Below are positions 45,539 through 55,500 of a stretch of DNA of 64,000 nucleotides, in pieces. Position 1 is the stretch's first letter; the number at the start of each line of letters is the position of its first letter. The notes below the pieces were generated by a model. It did no database searches, had not been told where the DNA came from, and saw nothing but the letters and a program-made list of their open reading frames with translations. Position numbers and translations under genes: made by a program. Source of the stretch: Aurantiacibacter spongiae (GTDB lineage Bacteria > Pseudomonadota > Alphaproteobacteria > Sphingomonadales > Sphingomonadaceae). The stretch lies in NCBI RefSeq assembly GCF_003815535.1, contig NZ_RPFZ01000001.1, forward strand, positions 1,612,001 through 1,676,000, given 5' to 3'.

Positions 45539-45778
45539 CGCGCCGGCTGCCGATGCCGGTCCGGGCGGCAAACGCTATGAACTGGGAACAAGGCGCAGAT
45601 CTCGGGTTCGGAGTGGGCAGTCGGTGGCGAACGGCGAAATAGGCGATTTGCACCCGGCTTTCCAGCGGGGCGCGAAAGATTATGTATCGGCAGAGCCGCA
45701 CGGACCCTTGTCGTGGAGCCACGCCTTGCTACCGCGCGGGCGACCGCGCCGATACCCCCGTTTCAGGATGACCACACC

Positions 45779-47851
45779 GTGACCGATACCGCTTCTTCCG
45801 CGCCGATCCTGCCGCCTGTCGCCCAGCAGCGCGAACACAGTTTCACACGACACGGCGTGAGAGTATCGGACCCCTGGGCCTGGCTGCGCGACCCGTCCTA
45901 CCCAAGGGTCGAGGACGAGGACGTGCTCGCCTATCTGCGGGCGGAGAATGCGTATTTCGACGCGCAGATGGGGCAGCATGCCAAGCTGGTCGACGACCTG
46001 TTCGCAGAGATGCGCGCCCGGATGAAGGAAGACGATTCCACCGTGCCGCAGCGCGATGGCGACTTCGAATACTGGTCCGAATTCGAGGAAGGCGCGCAGT
46101 ACCGCAAGTTCTATCGCCGGCCGGTCGCGCACCCCGACAGCCGCGAATTGCTGCTGGACGGGCCGGCGCTCGCGGAGGGGTTGGACTATTTCGACCTGGG
46201 TGCCTTCTCGGTGAGCGAGAACGGTCGCTATCTCGCTTATTCTACCGATACGACGGGGGGCGAATTCTACACCGGTTTCGTCAAGGATCTGCAGACCGGG
46301 GAACTTCTGCCCGACCGGATCGCCGACGTGAACACGGGCTTCGTGTGGGCGGCGGACGACACGATGCTGGTCTATGGCCGGGCGAACGAGAACTGGCGGG
46401 TCGATCGCGTCCTCGTCCATCGCCTCGGTCATACGGGCGATGACCGCGAGATCTATGTCGAGGAGCAGCTCGGCTTTACCGTATCGCCCGGCCTGTCGGC
46501 GCAGCGCGACTGGATCGTTCTGTCGACCGGCGACAACGAGACGAGCGAGGTGCGCCTGGTTCCCGCCGCCGATCCGTTCGCCAGTCCCGTCCTGGTTCGC
46601 GAACGACGCGCCGGGGTCGAATACGAAGTCGATATTCGCGACGGCACGCTGTTCATCCTTGCCAATGACGACCACGTCAATTTCCGCCTCGCGACAGCCT
46701 CCCTCGCGACACCGGGCGAATGGACGACGCTGATTGCGGGGTCGGATGATTTCTACCTTACCGATTTCGAGCTGTTCGCGGATTTCTACGTTACCGAGGG
46801 GCGGCTGGCGGGTCTCGACCAGGTGCAGCTGCGATCCTACGCGGATCCCGCGCAGATGCGCGCCATCGACTTTCCGGAAGAGGCCTATTGCGCGGGACTG
46901 GGCAACAACCCCGAATATGCCGTGGACCGGCTCAGGCTGAGTTACGAAAGCCCGGTCACGCCGGATACCGTGTACGATTACCACGTCGGGGAAGGCCGGT
47001 TGGAAACACTGAAGGTCCGCGAAATTCCCAGTGGCTTCGATCCCTCGCAGTACCGGGTCGAACGGATTTCGGTGCGGGCGCGCGACGGTGCCATGGTGCC
47101 CGTCAGCATCTTGTCGCGCGCCGATCGCAACCCGGGCGGACCGCTCCACCTCTATGCCTACGGCGCCTACGGCTATGCCGTCCCGCCGGGCTTCTCCACC
47201 TCCAGACTGAGCCTGGTCGACCGCGGCTTCGCCTATGCCATCGCCCATATTCGCGGTGGCGACGATCTCGGGCGCGACTGGTATCTGCAGGGCAAGCTGG
47301 CCGCGCGGACCAACACCTTCAACGATTTCGTCGATGTCAGCCGGGCGCTGGTGGAACGCGGCTACACCGCGACCGGGCGAATCTCGGCAAGCGGGGGCTC
47401 GGCGGGCGGCGAGCTGATGGGGGCGGTCGTCAATCAGGCCCCGGACCTGTTCGGCGCAGTGGTGGCGCATGTTCCGTTCGTTGACGTGCTCAACACCATG
47501 CTCGACGCGGATCTGCCGCTAACGCCCGGCGAATGGTCGGAGTGGGGAAACCCGGAACAGAGCGCCGAGGCTTTCCGGCACATCCTGGGATACAGCCCCT
47601 ACGAGCAGGTGACGCGGCAGGATTATCCGCCCATGCTGGTCACCGCCGGGCTCAACGATCCGCGGGTCACATACTGGGAACCGGCGAAATGGGTCGCCCG
47701 GCTGCGCGCGCACAAGACCGACGACAACATCCTGCTGCTCAAGACCAACATGGGCGCGGGCCATGCGGGCAAGTCGGGCCGTTTCGAGGGACTGCGCGAG
47801 ACGGCGGAGGAGGTCGCCTTCATCCTCTGGCAGATGGGTGTCGCCGAATGA
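45779..47851 (+). CDS. ptrB: S9 prolyl oligopeptidase-family serine peptidase (oligopeptidase B-like)
   Basis: 690 residues, the length of oligopeptidase B. N-terminal beta-propeller (about 75-400) and C-terminal alpha/beta-hydrolase with the catalytic triad: Ser in ASGGSAGGELMG (about residue 539), Asp in NDPRVTYWEPAKW (about 626) and His in GAGHAGKSGRF (about 661). It cuts short peptides, typically after basic residues. No signal peptide is seen, so it is probably cytoplasmic. GTG at 45779 is preceded by AGGA at about 12 bases; a GTG at 45713 is also in frame. Confidence 0.93.
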   Translation: MTDTASSAPILPPVAQQREHSFTRHGVRVSDPWAWLRDPSYPRVEDEDVLAYLRAENAYFDAQMGQHAKLVDDLFAEMRARMKEDDSTVPQRDGDFEYWSEFEEGAQYRKFYRRPVAHPDSRELLLDGPALAEGLDYFDLGAFSVSENGRYLAYSTDTTGGEFYTGFVKDLQTGELLPDRIADVNTGFVWAADDTMLVYGRANENWRVDRVLVHRLGHTGDDREIYVEEQLGFTVSPGLSAQRDWIVLSTGDNETSEVRLVPAADPFASPVLVRERRAGVEYEVDIRDGTLFILANDDHVNFRLATASLATPGEWTTLIAGSDDFYLTDFELFADFYVTEGRLAGLDQVQLRSYADPAQMRAIDFPEEAYCAGLGNNPEYAVDRLRLSYESPVTPDTVYDYHVGEGRLETLKVREIPSGFDPSQYRVERISVRARDGAMVPVSILSRADRNPGGPLHLYAYGAYGYAVPPGFSTSRLSLVDRGFAYAIAHIRGGDDLGRDWYLQGKLAARTNTFNDFVDVSRALVERGYTATGRISASGGSAGGELMGAVVNQAPDLFGAVVAHVPFVDVLNTMLDADLPLTPGEWSEWGNPEQSAEAFRHILGYSPYEQVTRQDYPPMLVTAGLNDPRVTYWEPAKWVARLRAHKTDDNILLLKTNMGAGHAGKSGRFEGLRETAEEVAFILWQMGVAE

Positions 47852-47958
47852 TCACGGCCGGCCGGGCGTCATGGGGGTAAGCCGGATTATCCCTTGCCCT
47901 CGGCGGGGATTTCGCTGAACCCGTCGTGCCTGCCTGCCGCCCGCCGCGATGAGGATAC

Positions 47959-48378
47959 ATGAGCAACCGCTTTTCCCGGCAATTCGTCGCCCGGCCCGAA
48001 CACATCGATGCCAACGGCCACGTCAACAACGCCGTGTGGGTCCGCTGGATGGAAGATCTTTCCGTCGCCCACTGGGAGGCCGATGCCCTGCCTGCGCACC
48101 GCGATGCCTATGCCTGGGTCGTGACCCGGCACGAGATCGATTATCGCGGCAATGTCGGCGAAGGCGCCACGGTCCACGGGGAGACGGTCATCCGCTCCCA
48201 CCCCAAGGGCGCGCGGTTCGACCGGCATTTCGATTTCACCGATGACGACGGGCGGCTGCTGGTCCGCGCGAAAACGACATGGGCGATGGTCGACAGGGCA
48301 AGCGGCAAGCTGACGCGGGTGCCGAGCGAGGTCGCCGAACCGTTCCGGCCCGAGGGCGGCTGGCAACCGGCGGATTGA
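47959..48378 (+). CDS. Acyl-CoA thioesterase, YbgC/FcbC-type 4HBT family
   Basis: 139 residues of hot-dog fold: FVARPEHIDANGHVNNAVWVRWMED carries the catalytic Asp-x3-H pattern of the 4-hydroxybenzoyl-CoA thioesterase AU subfamily, and RHEIDYRGNVGEG and RAKTTWAMVD are typical strands. It hydrolyses an acyl-CoA of unknown chain type. Lies 107 bases after the S9 peptidase and ends just before a convergent diguanylate cyclase. Confidence 0.9.
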   Translation: MSNRFSRQFVARPEHIDANGHVNNAVWVRWMEDLSVAHWEADALPAHRDAYAWVVTRHEIDYRGNVGEGATVHGETVIRSHPKGARFDRHFDFTDDDGRLLVRAKTTWAMVDRASGKLTRVPSEVAEPFRPEGGWQPAD

Positions 48379-48390
48379 CGGCTCGCGCTC

Positions 48391-50151
48391 TCAGGCCGCG
48401 CGCCGCCGGTCGCCCCGGCGCGGACGGAAGGCGCTGAGTTTCTCGCTCATCGTGCGATTGCGACCGGTCGCCTTGGCTTCGTAAAGCAGCCGGTCGGCGT
48501 GGTGGTAGAGCGCCTCGAAACCGGCGTCGGGCAAGGCGTCCAGCGGCGCTTCCACAAGCCCCATGCTGGCGGTGACGGTGTGCGCCGCGATGCCGGCCGC
48601 CGCGACGCTTTCGCTGATGGCGCGCCGGCGCATTTCCGCGATCTTCGCCGCGTTCGGGCCGCCCAGCATCAGCAGGAATTCCTCGCCCCCCATGCGAAAC
48701 GCGAGCGTGTCGACATCGTCGGCGCGCAGCACGTCGGCGACCAGTTGCAGCACCTCGTCGCCCACGGCGTGGCCATAGCGGTCGTTGACGAGCTTGAAGT
48801 GGTCGAGATCGATGATGGCGAGCGTGGTGTATCCCTGTGTCCGCAGATCGGCGAAACGCTTCTCTATCCCGCGGCGGTTGAGCAGGCCGGTAAGCCAGTC
48901 GCGTTCCGACAGGTCTTCGAGCGCCCGCGCCTCCGTGCGCGCGGTATCGCGCTCGCGCTTGAGGATCATGAAGCGGTCGGCGACGGCGAAGGCGGTCACG
49001 ACGACCTGGAACCCCAGCGCCAGGTTCTGGGGCCAGACGCTTTCCGTCGGTACGTTCATAGAATCGAACAGCGACACGAACACGCGTGATGCCCCGATCA
49101 GGAGAAGCGGCGCATAGGAGATGATGAGAAAGCCCAGCGCACGGCTGCCGCGCCGAAGACCCGTTGCCAGCACGACAATGATGCCGGCAAGATACAGCAG
49201 GTAACCACCGTAATAGACGTAACCCACGTTCGGTCCGAAGACCGGGAACCCGAAGACGGCCAGCAATCCCAGCCCCGCGGCCAGCGGAGCCATCCCCGCC
49301 AGCATCCGGCGCTGCCACGGCTCGATCACGCCGCGTTCAACGAACGCCAGGGTGAAGAGGGCCGTCACCGCCATCATGAGATCGAACGACAAGATCACCA
49401 GCGCATGCTGGACCGCCATCGGCAGGGACGTCAGCAGGTCGACCAGGCCCGATGCGGTGGCCGTCTGGATCAGGGCGAGGACGCAGAAAGCCGCGTGATA
49501 GAGCGGGAACGGCGCGCGCAGGGTGCGGGCAAAGGCGAGATCGAAGAAGACCGGGGCAATCAGCAGGCCGCACAACAGGGCCGCGAGGACATGGTCGATG
49601 CCGGCGATCCGGGTGAAGGGCTCGCCCGCCACGACCTGGGCGCTGCCGAGGCGGCTGGCCGCCGATGGATCGTCCATCTCGACGATGATCGTGCGCGGGG
49701 GGGCATTCGTTCGCGGGATCGGCGCGTAGGCGTCCCACAGATGCCGGCCGGTTATCAGTCCGTCGGGATCGATGCGGTTCTGCGCCAGCGATCCGTCCTG
49801 TCCCACGGCGATGACGCGCAGTTCGGAAAAGCGCTGGCGCCGCAGCTTGACGTAATCGACATTTGTGCGGTTCGTCCCCAGGTCGATGCGGACGAAGGCG
49901 CGCGCATCGCCGGCCGTGCGCTCCAACGCCTCGCAGTTCCACGCGTCCGGGGTATCGGCGATCCGGGCGTAGCCGACCGCCGGGCCGGTGCTGGCAAAGC
50001 ATGTCGAACCGGGCGCGAACGCCTCGCCGGCGGGACTGGCCTGGGCCGCAACGGCCAGGAACAGCGCAGCCAGGGCCGCGAACACCGCAGCCCAGCTTGC
50101 CGTCCTTCGGCCCGCCAGGCGAGTGGCGGGAAACACGCGATCTGTCCCCAT
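48391..50151 (-). CDS. Membrane diguanylate cyclase (GGDEF) with 7TM sensor module
   Basis: 586 residues. A signal-like N-terminus and an extracytoplasmic domain (about 40-185) are followed by a seven-helix 7TMR-DISM-type module (about 185-390) and a C-terminal GGDEF domain (about 420-575). The active-site loop is intact as MGGEEF (about residue 487), so synthesis of cyclic di-GMP from two GTP is expected. The RxxD inhibitory site usually five residues before the motif is not evident. Signal unknown; extracellular ligands such as carbohydrate are typical of the sensor class. ATG at 50151 has no strong ribosome binding site. Confidence 0.93.
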   Translation of the reverse strand: MGTDRVFPATRLAGRRTASWAAVFAALAALFLAVAAQASPAGEAFAPGSTCFASTGPAVGYARIADTPDAWNCEALERTAGDARAFVRIDLGTNRTNVDYVKLRRQRFSELRVIAVGQDGSLAQNRIDPDGLITGRHLWDAYAPIPRTNAPPRTIIVEMDDPSAASRLGSAQVVAGEPFTRIAGIDHVLAALLCGLLIAPVFFDLAFARTLRAPFPLYHAAFCVLALIQTATASGLVDLLTSLPMAVQHALVILSFDLMMAVTALFTLAFVERGVIEPWQRRMLAGMAPLAAGLGLLAVFGFPVFGPNVGYVYYGGYLLYLAGIIVVLATGLRRGSRALGFLIISYAPLLLIGASRVFVSLFDSMNVPTESVWPQNLALGFQVVVTAFAVADRFMILKRERDTARTEARALEDLSERDWLTGLLNRRGIEKRFADLRTQGYTTLAIIDLDHFKLVNDRYGHAVGDEVLQLVADVLRADDVDTLAFRMGGEEFLLMLGGPNAAKIAEMRRRAISESVAAAGIAAHTVTASMGLVEAPLDALPDAGFEALYHHADRLLYEAKATGRNRTMSEKLSAFRPRRGDRRRAA

Positions 50152-50242
50152 CGAAGGGAAGACCTAGACCGGTTTGATTTACCGCAAGTAAAAGTCTGAC
50201 CCGGGATTAAGTCCGTATTGGTTGTAATTTTGCGCCACAAGA

Positions 50243-51358
50243 TCAGGCGATGGCCTTTTCGATGGGGAGAAGGTCATAGCCCAGTTCCGTTGCCACGGCG
50301 GGGTAGGTCACGCGGCCTGCGTGGACGTTCAGTCCCTGCGCCAGATGCGGATCGGCGCGCATCGCTTCCTTCCAGCCCATGTCGGCGATGCGCAGGGCGT
50401 GCGGCAGGGTGACGTTGTTGAGCGCATAGGTGCTGGTGCGGCTGACCGCACCGGGCATGTTGGCGACGCAGTAATGGACGATGCCGTCGACCATGTAGGT
50501 CGGATCGTCATGCGTCGTCGGCTTGCTGGTCTCGAAACAGCCGCCCTGGTCGATGGCGACGTCGACCAGCACGGCGCCCGGCTTCATGCTTCCCAGCATC
50601 TCCCGCGTCACCAGCTTGGGTGCCGCTGCCCCCACCACCAGCACCGCGCCGATCACCAGGTCCGCCTCGGCAACCGCCTCCTCCAGGTTTGCCTTGCTGG
50701 AAAACCGCGTGCTCGCGCGAGCCTCGAAATGGGTGCCGACCTTTTCCAGGACGTCGGGATTGCGATCCATGATGACCGTATCGGCGCCCATGCCCGCCGC
50801 CATCTGCGCGGCGTTGAAGCCGACCACGCCGCCGCCGATCACGACGACCTTTCCGGGCATCACGCCCGGCACGCCGCCCAGCAGGACGCCGCGCCCGCCA
50901 TGCGCCTTTTCCAGCGCGTTGGCGCCCGCCTGGATGCTCATGCGGCCGGCCACCTGGCTCATCGGCTTCAGGAGCGGGAGTGCCCCGTTGGGGCCGGTCA
51001 CCGTCTCGTAGGCGATGCAGGTAGCGCCGGAATCGACGAGATCCTTCGTCTGCGCCGGATCGGGAGCGAGATGGAGGTAGGTATAGAGAAGCTGGCCCTC
51101 GCGCAGCATGGCGCGTTCCTGCGCCTGCGGTTCCTTCACCTTCACGATCATCTCGCATCCGGCGAAGATTTCCTCCGCCGTATCGACGACCTTCGCGCCG
51201 CCCGCGGTGTATTCGCTGTCGAACGCGCCGATGCCGTGCCCGGCCCCCGCCTCGATCCAGACCTCGTGCCCGTGCGCCACGAGTTCCTTCGCGCTTTCGG
51301 GCGTCAGTCCGACGCGATATTCGCGGTTCTTGATTTCGGCGGGACAACCGATGCGCAT
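50243..51358 (-). CDS. ald: Alanine dehydrogenase
   Basis: 371 residues, the standard length. The active-site Lys75 (IVKVKEP) and His96 (YLHLAPD) sit at the same residue numbers as in well-studied Ald, and the NAD site is [20 protein letters not shown] (about 170-190). It interconverts alanine and pyruvate plus ammonia, using NAD, linking amino acid use to carbon and nitrogen flow alongside gltBD. AGGAG lies eight bases before the ATG. It has its own promoter-like sequence upstream. Confidence 0.97.
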   Translation of the reverse strand: MRIGCPAEIKNREYRVGLTPESAKELVAHGHEVWIEAGAGHGIGAFDSEYTAGGAKVVDTAEEIFAGCEMIVKVKEPQAQERAMLREGQLLYTYLHLAPDPAQTKDLVDSGATCIAYETVTGPNGALPLLKPMSQVAGRMSIQAGANALEKAHGGRGVLLGGVPGVMPGKVVVIGGGVVGFNAAQMAAGMGADTVIMDRNPDVLEKVGTHFEARASTRFSSKANLEEAVAEADLVIGAVLVVGAAAPKLVTREMLGSMKPGAVLVDVAIDQGGCFETSKPTTHDDPTYMVDGIVHYCVANMPGAVSRTSTYALNNVTLPHALRIADMGWKEAMRADPHLAQGLNVHAGRVTYPAVATELGYDLLPIEKAIA

Positions 51359-51404
51359 GGTGACGTAACTCCTGGAGCGAACCCGCGCCGTGCGGGGGAT
51401 CTTG

Positions 51405-51433
51405 CCGTTACAAGTGATACCAGTTCATCGCAA
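51405..51433 (-). promoter_or_regulatory. Probable ald promoter
   Basis: On the minus strand TTGCGA (51433-51428) and TAACGG (51410-51405) are spaced by exactly 17 bases, about 47 bases before the ald ATG. The -10 box is weak, as is common in GC-rich alphaproteobacteria. Confidence 0.4.
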
Positions 51434-51469
51434 GCGCGGAGGGGGCGGCCAGAACGGCGAGCGCCCTGC

Positions 51470-52339
51470 TCAACCCTGGCACCCTTCATGCTGCGGGATC
51501 GCGGTTTCCTCCGGCGGTTTCGAGAGGTCGTTATCCGCAACCTCGTCGGTGTGGATATCGAACCGCTTGAGCCGGGTCTGCCCGAAGGCGGTGGTGATCG
51601 CGGCGTCCGTCGCGTCGCGACCGTAGGCCATGACGATGCGCCCGATCCGCGGACGGTTGTGCCGTGCGTCGAAGGTGTACCAGCGCCCGTCGAGATAGAC
51701 CTCCATCCAGGCGGAGAAATCCATCGGATCGTCGAACGGATCGATCCCGATATCTCCCAGATAGCCCGTGGCGTAGCGGGCGGGAATGTTGACCGCCCGG
51801 CACAGCGCTATGGCGAGATGGGCGAAATCGCGGCACACGCCGAACTCCTCGTCCCACGCGCCGCGTGCGGTGCGATGGCGATCAGCCTTCATGTAATCGA
51901 ATGTTATGCGGTCATGCGCCAGATCCACCAGCGCCTGCGCCCGCGCCCAGCCGGTAGCCTTGCCCTCGATCGCGGCAAAGGCCTCGTCCGCCAACCGGCC
52001 GACTTCGCAATACCGCGATTCCAGCAGGAACGGCAGGACGTCGTTCGGCAGCTTGTCGACCGGTACCTGCCTGGCGTCGCGGACCACCGGATCGGGCTTG
52101 CCGCTGTCACGGACGATGAAGTCGTTGGTCAGCCGGATGCCGCCTTCGGGGACGGTAAAGCGGGAGACGACGTTGCCGAACGGATCGTTGTAGGTTTCGA
52201 TCTTCACCGGGGGATCGGTGCGCAGCTCCTCCGGCGTCACGAGATCCTTGCGCCGTTCGGGCCGGATATGCAGCAGCGCCAGCATGTGGACCGGCTGCTC
52301 GGTCGCGAACTCGATGTCGTATCCTGTCCGTATCAGCAC
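51470..52339 (-). CDS. Transglutaminase-like protein, histidine position altered
   Basis: 289 residues, an N-terminal beta domain followed by the transglutaminase core. The nucleophile Cys is in FGVCRDFAHLA and the Asp in RWYTFDARHN, but where the family normally has a His (HAW) this protein reads DFSAWMEVYL. A His right after the Asp in ARHN may compensate. The GTG start at 52339 overlaps the stop of the upstream paralogue by seven bases, so the two are coupled. It may act on protein glutamine side chains or be a peptidase-like variant; activity is uncertain. Confidence 0.85.
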   Translation of the reverse strand: MLIRTGYDIEFATEQPVHMLALLHIRPERRKDLVTPEELRTDPPVKIETYNDPFGNVVSRFTVPEGGIRLTNDFIVRDSGKPDPVVRDARQVPVDKLPNDVLPFLLESRYCEVGRLADEAFAAIEGKATGWARAQALVDLAHDRITFDYMKADRHRTARGAWDEEFGVCRDFAHLAIALCRAVNIPARYATGYLGDIGIDPFDDPMDFSAWMEVYLDGRWYTFDARHNRPRIGRIVMAYGRDATDAAITTAFGQTRLKRFDIHTDEVADNDLSKPPEETAIPQHEGCQG

Positions 52340-53265
52340 TGGATGGGTTCCTTCCCGGCGGTGGTGTTGTCATCGAAACGGGGTTGGGCAGTGTTCGTCG
52401 CCATGTGTTCCAGGCGGACTTCGACGTTCATGTCGATCTGGCTTCCGCGCCTGCCGCGCCAGGTGCCCGATAGCGGCGTGACATGCGCCGGATCGCGGGC
52501 GACCGCGACGCGGATCAGCGAATCGTTGCCGACGATCCCGTTGGTCGGGTCGAACTCGATCCAGCCCGATCCGGGCAGGAAGACGCGCACCCAGGCATGG
52601 GTCGAATGTCCGCCGACGCGGTGGGTGCGCTCGTCCGGATCGTAGATGTAACCCGATACGAACCGGGCGGCGAAGCCCAGCGCGCGCACCGCCTCCATCA
52701 TCAGCATGGCGAAGTCGCGGCAGGTGCCCGACCCGTTGCGCAAAGTGACGAGCGGCGACTGGATGCCCTTCTCGTCGCGCCGGTTGTAGTCGAAGTCGCG
52801 CCTGATGGTCTGCGTGATGTCGCGCAGCATCGCCAGCGTGTCGCCGTCGTTGGGATGGATGAACCGCCTCGCCCAGCCATCCACCCGCCGATCGCGGTCG
52901 TCGTAGCGCCGCTCGATCGAGCGCAGCAGGTCGGGCATGTCCTCGGCCGCGTAGGTGAACGGATAATGCCGCGCATACTCCTCCACCGCGATGTCGCTCT
53001 CGGGAGTGGGCAGATGCTCGACCTCGGCCGTGGCGCGCACGTCGAGCCGGTCCGACCGGTCGGCGAAGGTGGCGATGGCGACGGCGTTGCCGAACACGTC
53101 CTGAATCCAGCGCAGCGTCGAAGGCTCCGGATCGATGTCGAGCGAGGCGGACAGGACGCGCTGGTCGTAACTCTCGCGCGGGCGCGTCATGATCCGGTGC
53201 TCGCCGAACGCGACCTTGTCGCGGTAGCGGTAGCGGGTGATGTGATCGATCGATACGGTAGGCAT
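52333..53265 (-). CDS. Transglutaminase-family protein with full Cys-His-Asp triad
   Basis: 310 residues. An N-terminal beta-rich domain (MPTVSIDHITRYRYRDKVAF onwards) precedes the transglutaminase core with the complete triad: Cys in GSGTCRDFAMLMM, His in STHAWVRVFLP and Asp in WIEFDPTNG. Such bacterial proteins act as transglutaminases or cysteine peptidases on unknown targets. ATG at 53265; no strong ribosome binding site. It precedes and overlaps its paralogue and is divergent from the N-formylglutamate amidohydrolase gene by 37 bases. Confidence 0.9.
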   Translation of the reverse strand: MPTVSIDHITRYRYRDKVAFGEHRIMTRPRESYDQRVLSASLDIDPEPSTLRWIQDVFGNAVAIATFADRSDRLDVRATAEVEHLPTPESDIAVEEYARHYPFTYAAEDMPDLLRSIERRYDDRDRRVDGWARRFIHPNDGDTLAMLRDITQTIRRDFDYNRRDEKGIQSPLVTLRNGSGTCRDFAMLMMEAVRALGFAARFVSGYIYDPDERTHRVGGHSTHAWVRVFLPGSGWIEFDPTNGIVGNDSLIRVAVARDPAHVTPLSGTWRGRRGSQIDMNVEVRLEHMATNTAQPRFDDNTTAGKEPIQC

Positions 53266-53302
53266 TGGCAAGATACTGACGATTTGGGAAAAAGCTCGAC
53301 CT

Positions 53303-54073
53303 GTGAACGATCTACTGGGGCCTAACGATCCAGCATGCGTGGAATTGACCGGGAACGCGCTGTCGCCCGGCCCCTTCGTGCTGGTGGGCGACCATGCGGG
53401 TGATGCGATCCCGGCGGCACTCGGCGATCTGGGCGTATCGCAAGCGGATCGGGCGCGGCACATCGCCGTCGACATCGGATCGGCGGCGCTCGGCCTCGCG
53501 TTGGCCAGGCGGCTGGATGCCCCGTTCGTGGCGCAGGCCTATTCGCGGCTGGTGATCGACTGCAACCGCTACCCCGACCACCCGGAAGCGGTGGTGGAGA
53601 CGAGCGACGGCACCGGCGTTCCGGGCAATGTCCGCCTCACGCCGGGGCAGCGGCAGGCACGGATCGACGCGGTGTTCGAACCCTATCATGCCGCCATCGA
53701 GCATCTGCTCGACAAGCGGGAAGCGGCAGGGCTGGCGAGCGTGCTGATCTCGGTCCACAGCTTCACCCCCGTCTGGCAGGGGCGCCGCCGCGACTATCAT
53801 TTCGGCGTGCTGCACGACGGCCACCGGGACGATTTCGCGCTTGCGGTGCTGGACCGGCTGACGCGCGAGAAGGACTGGACGGTGGCCGACAACCAGCCCT
53901 ACGTCATGGACGAAACCGACTACACCGTGCCGCGCCACGCCTATCCGCGGGACTTGCCCTATCTGGAGATCGAGGTGCGCCAGGATCTCCTGCCGCGGCG
54001 GGCGGACGAGGTAGCCGAGGTGCTGGCGCGGGCGTTGGCGATGGCACGATCCGGAACGGCGGCGTCTCGATGA
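53303..54073 (+). CDS. N-formylglutamate amidohydrolase family protein
   Basis: 256 residues matching the HutG/FGase family: FVLVGDHAGDAIPAALGDLG with a metal His/Asp near the start, YSRLVIDCNRYPDHPEAV, VLISVHSFTPVWQGRRRDYH and the late PYLEIEVRQDLL with an acidic metal ligand. It may deformylate N-formylglutamate from histidine breakdown or hydrolyse related amides; no histidine-utilisation genes are near, so the substrate is open. Starts with GTG at 53303. Confidence 0.88.
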   Translation: MNDLLGPNDPACVELTGNALSPGPFVLVGDHAGDAIPAALGDLGVSQADRARHIAVDIGSAALGLALARRLDAPFVAQAYSRLVIDCNRYPDHPEAVVETSDGTGVPGNVRLTPGQRQARIDAVFEPYHAAIEHLLDKREAAGLASVLISVHSFTPVWQGRRRDYHFGVLHDGHRDDFALAVLDRLTREKDWTVADNQPYVMDETDYTVPRHAYPRDLPYLEIEVRQDLLPRRADEVAEVLARALAMARSGTAASR

Positions 54074-54095
54074 CGGTCCCGCGCGCGGCGTCGGT

Positions 54096-55001
<906 letters not shown>

Positions 55002-55011
55002 CGAGGTATCC

Positions 55012-55500
55012 TCATGGCTTGTGGCCTTCCACCGGGTCGCGCCCGGGCGTCTGCAGCCAGGAATGGCCCGAATCGACGGTGAAGCGCCGTCTTAGCGAAG
55101 ATCGTCCGATCAGCATCGGGAATTTCATGTCCGACCGATCCGCCAGGCTGATCTCGGCGCGGAAGGTCTGCGCGCCGATGGTCAGCGGGGTCTTGATGAT
55201 CATGCGTCGCTGCGTCTTGCCGTTGGAACTGGTGATGCCGCGCCAGTCCACCTGCACGGCCTCGCACACCTGCCGCACGTGCTGCCGCGCGAAATCGACG
55301 GCGAAGCGGACATAGCTTTCCCCGCCGCGCTCGTACTGCTCGAGGATCGTCGCATGGAGCGAGGAGGTGCGCGCGCCGGTGTCGATCTTGGCCGGAATGG
55401 CGTGGAGGCCGAGGTCCGGCAGATCGACCAGCTCGCGCCAGCCGACGGTGGCGAGAGGTTTGCGATTGCGCGTCGTCCTGCCCCCTTCCACCACCGGCAC
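55012..55500 (-). CDS. rimB: RimB-like retropepsin-fold protease (ATP-dependent zinc protease family)
   Basis: 162 residues with the aspartic-protease-like signature [19 protein letters not shown] (Asp-Thr-Gly), followed by [12 protein letters not shown] and [17 protein letters not shown]. Homologues partner with RimK in controlling S6 glutamylation. GTG at 55500 follows the ftsK stop with no gap, and a further GTG at 55494 is a possible alternative. Co-transcribed with rimK by position. Confidence 0.87.
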   Translation of the reverse strand: MPVVEGGRTTRNRKPLATVGWRELVDLPDLGLHAIPAKIDTGARTSSLHATILEQYERGGESYVRFAVDFARQHVRQVCEAVQVDWRGITSSNGKTQRRMIIKTPLTIGAQTFRAEISLADRSDMKFPMLIGRSSLRRRFTVDSGHSWLQTPGRDPVEGHKP

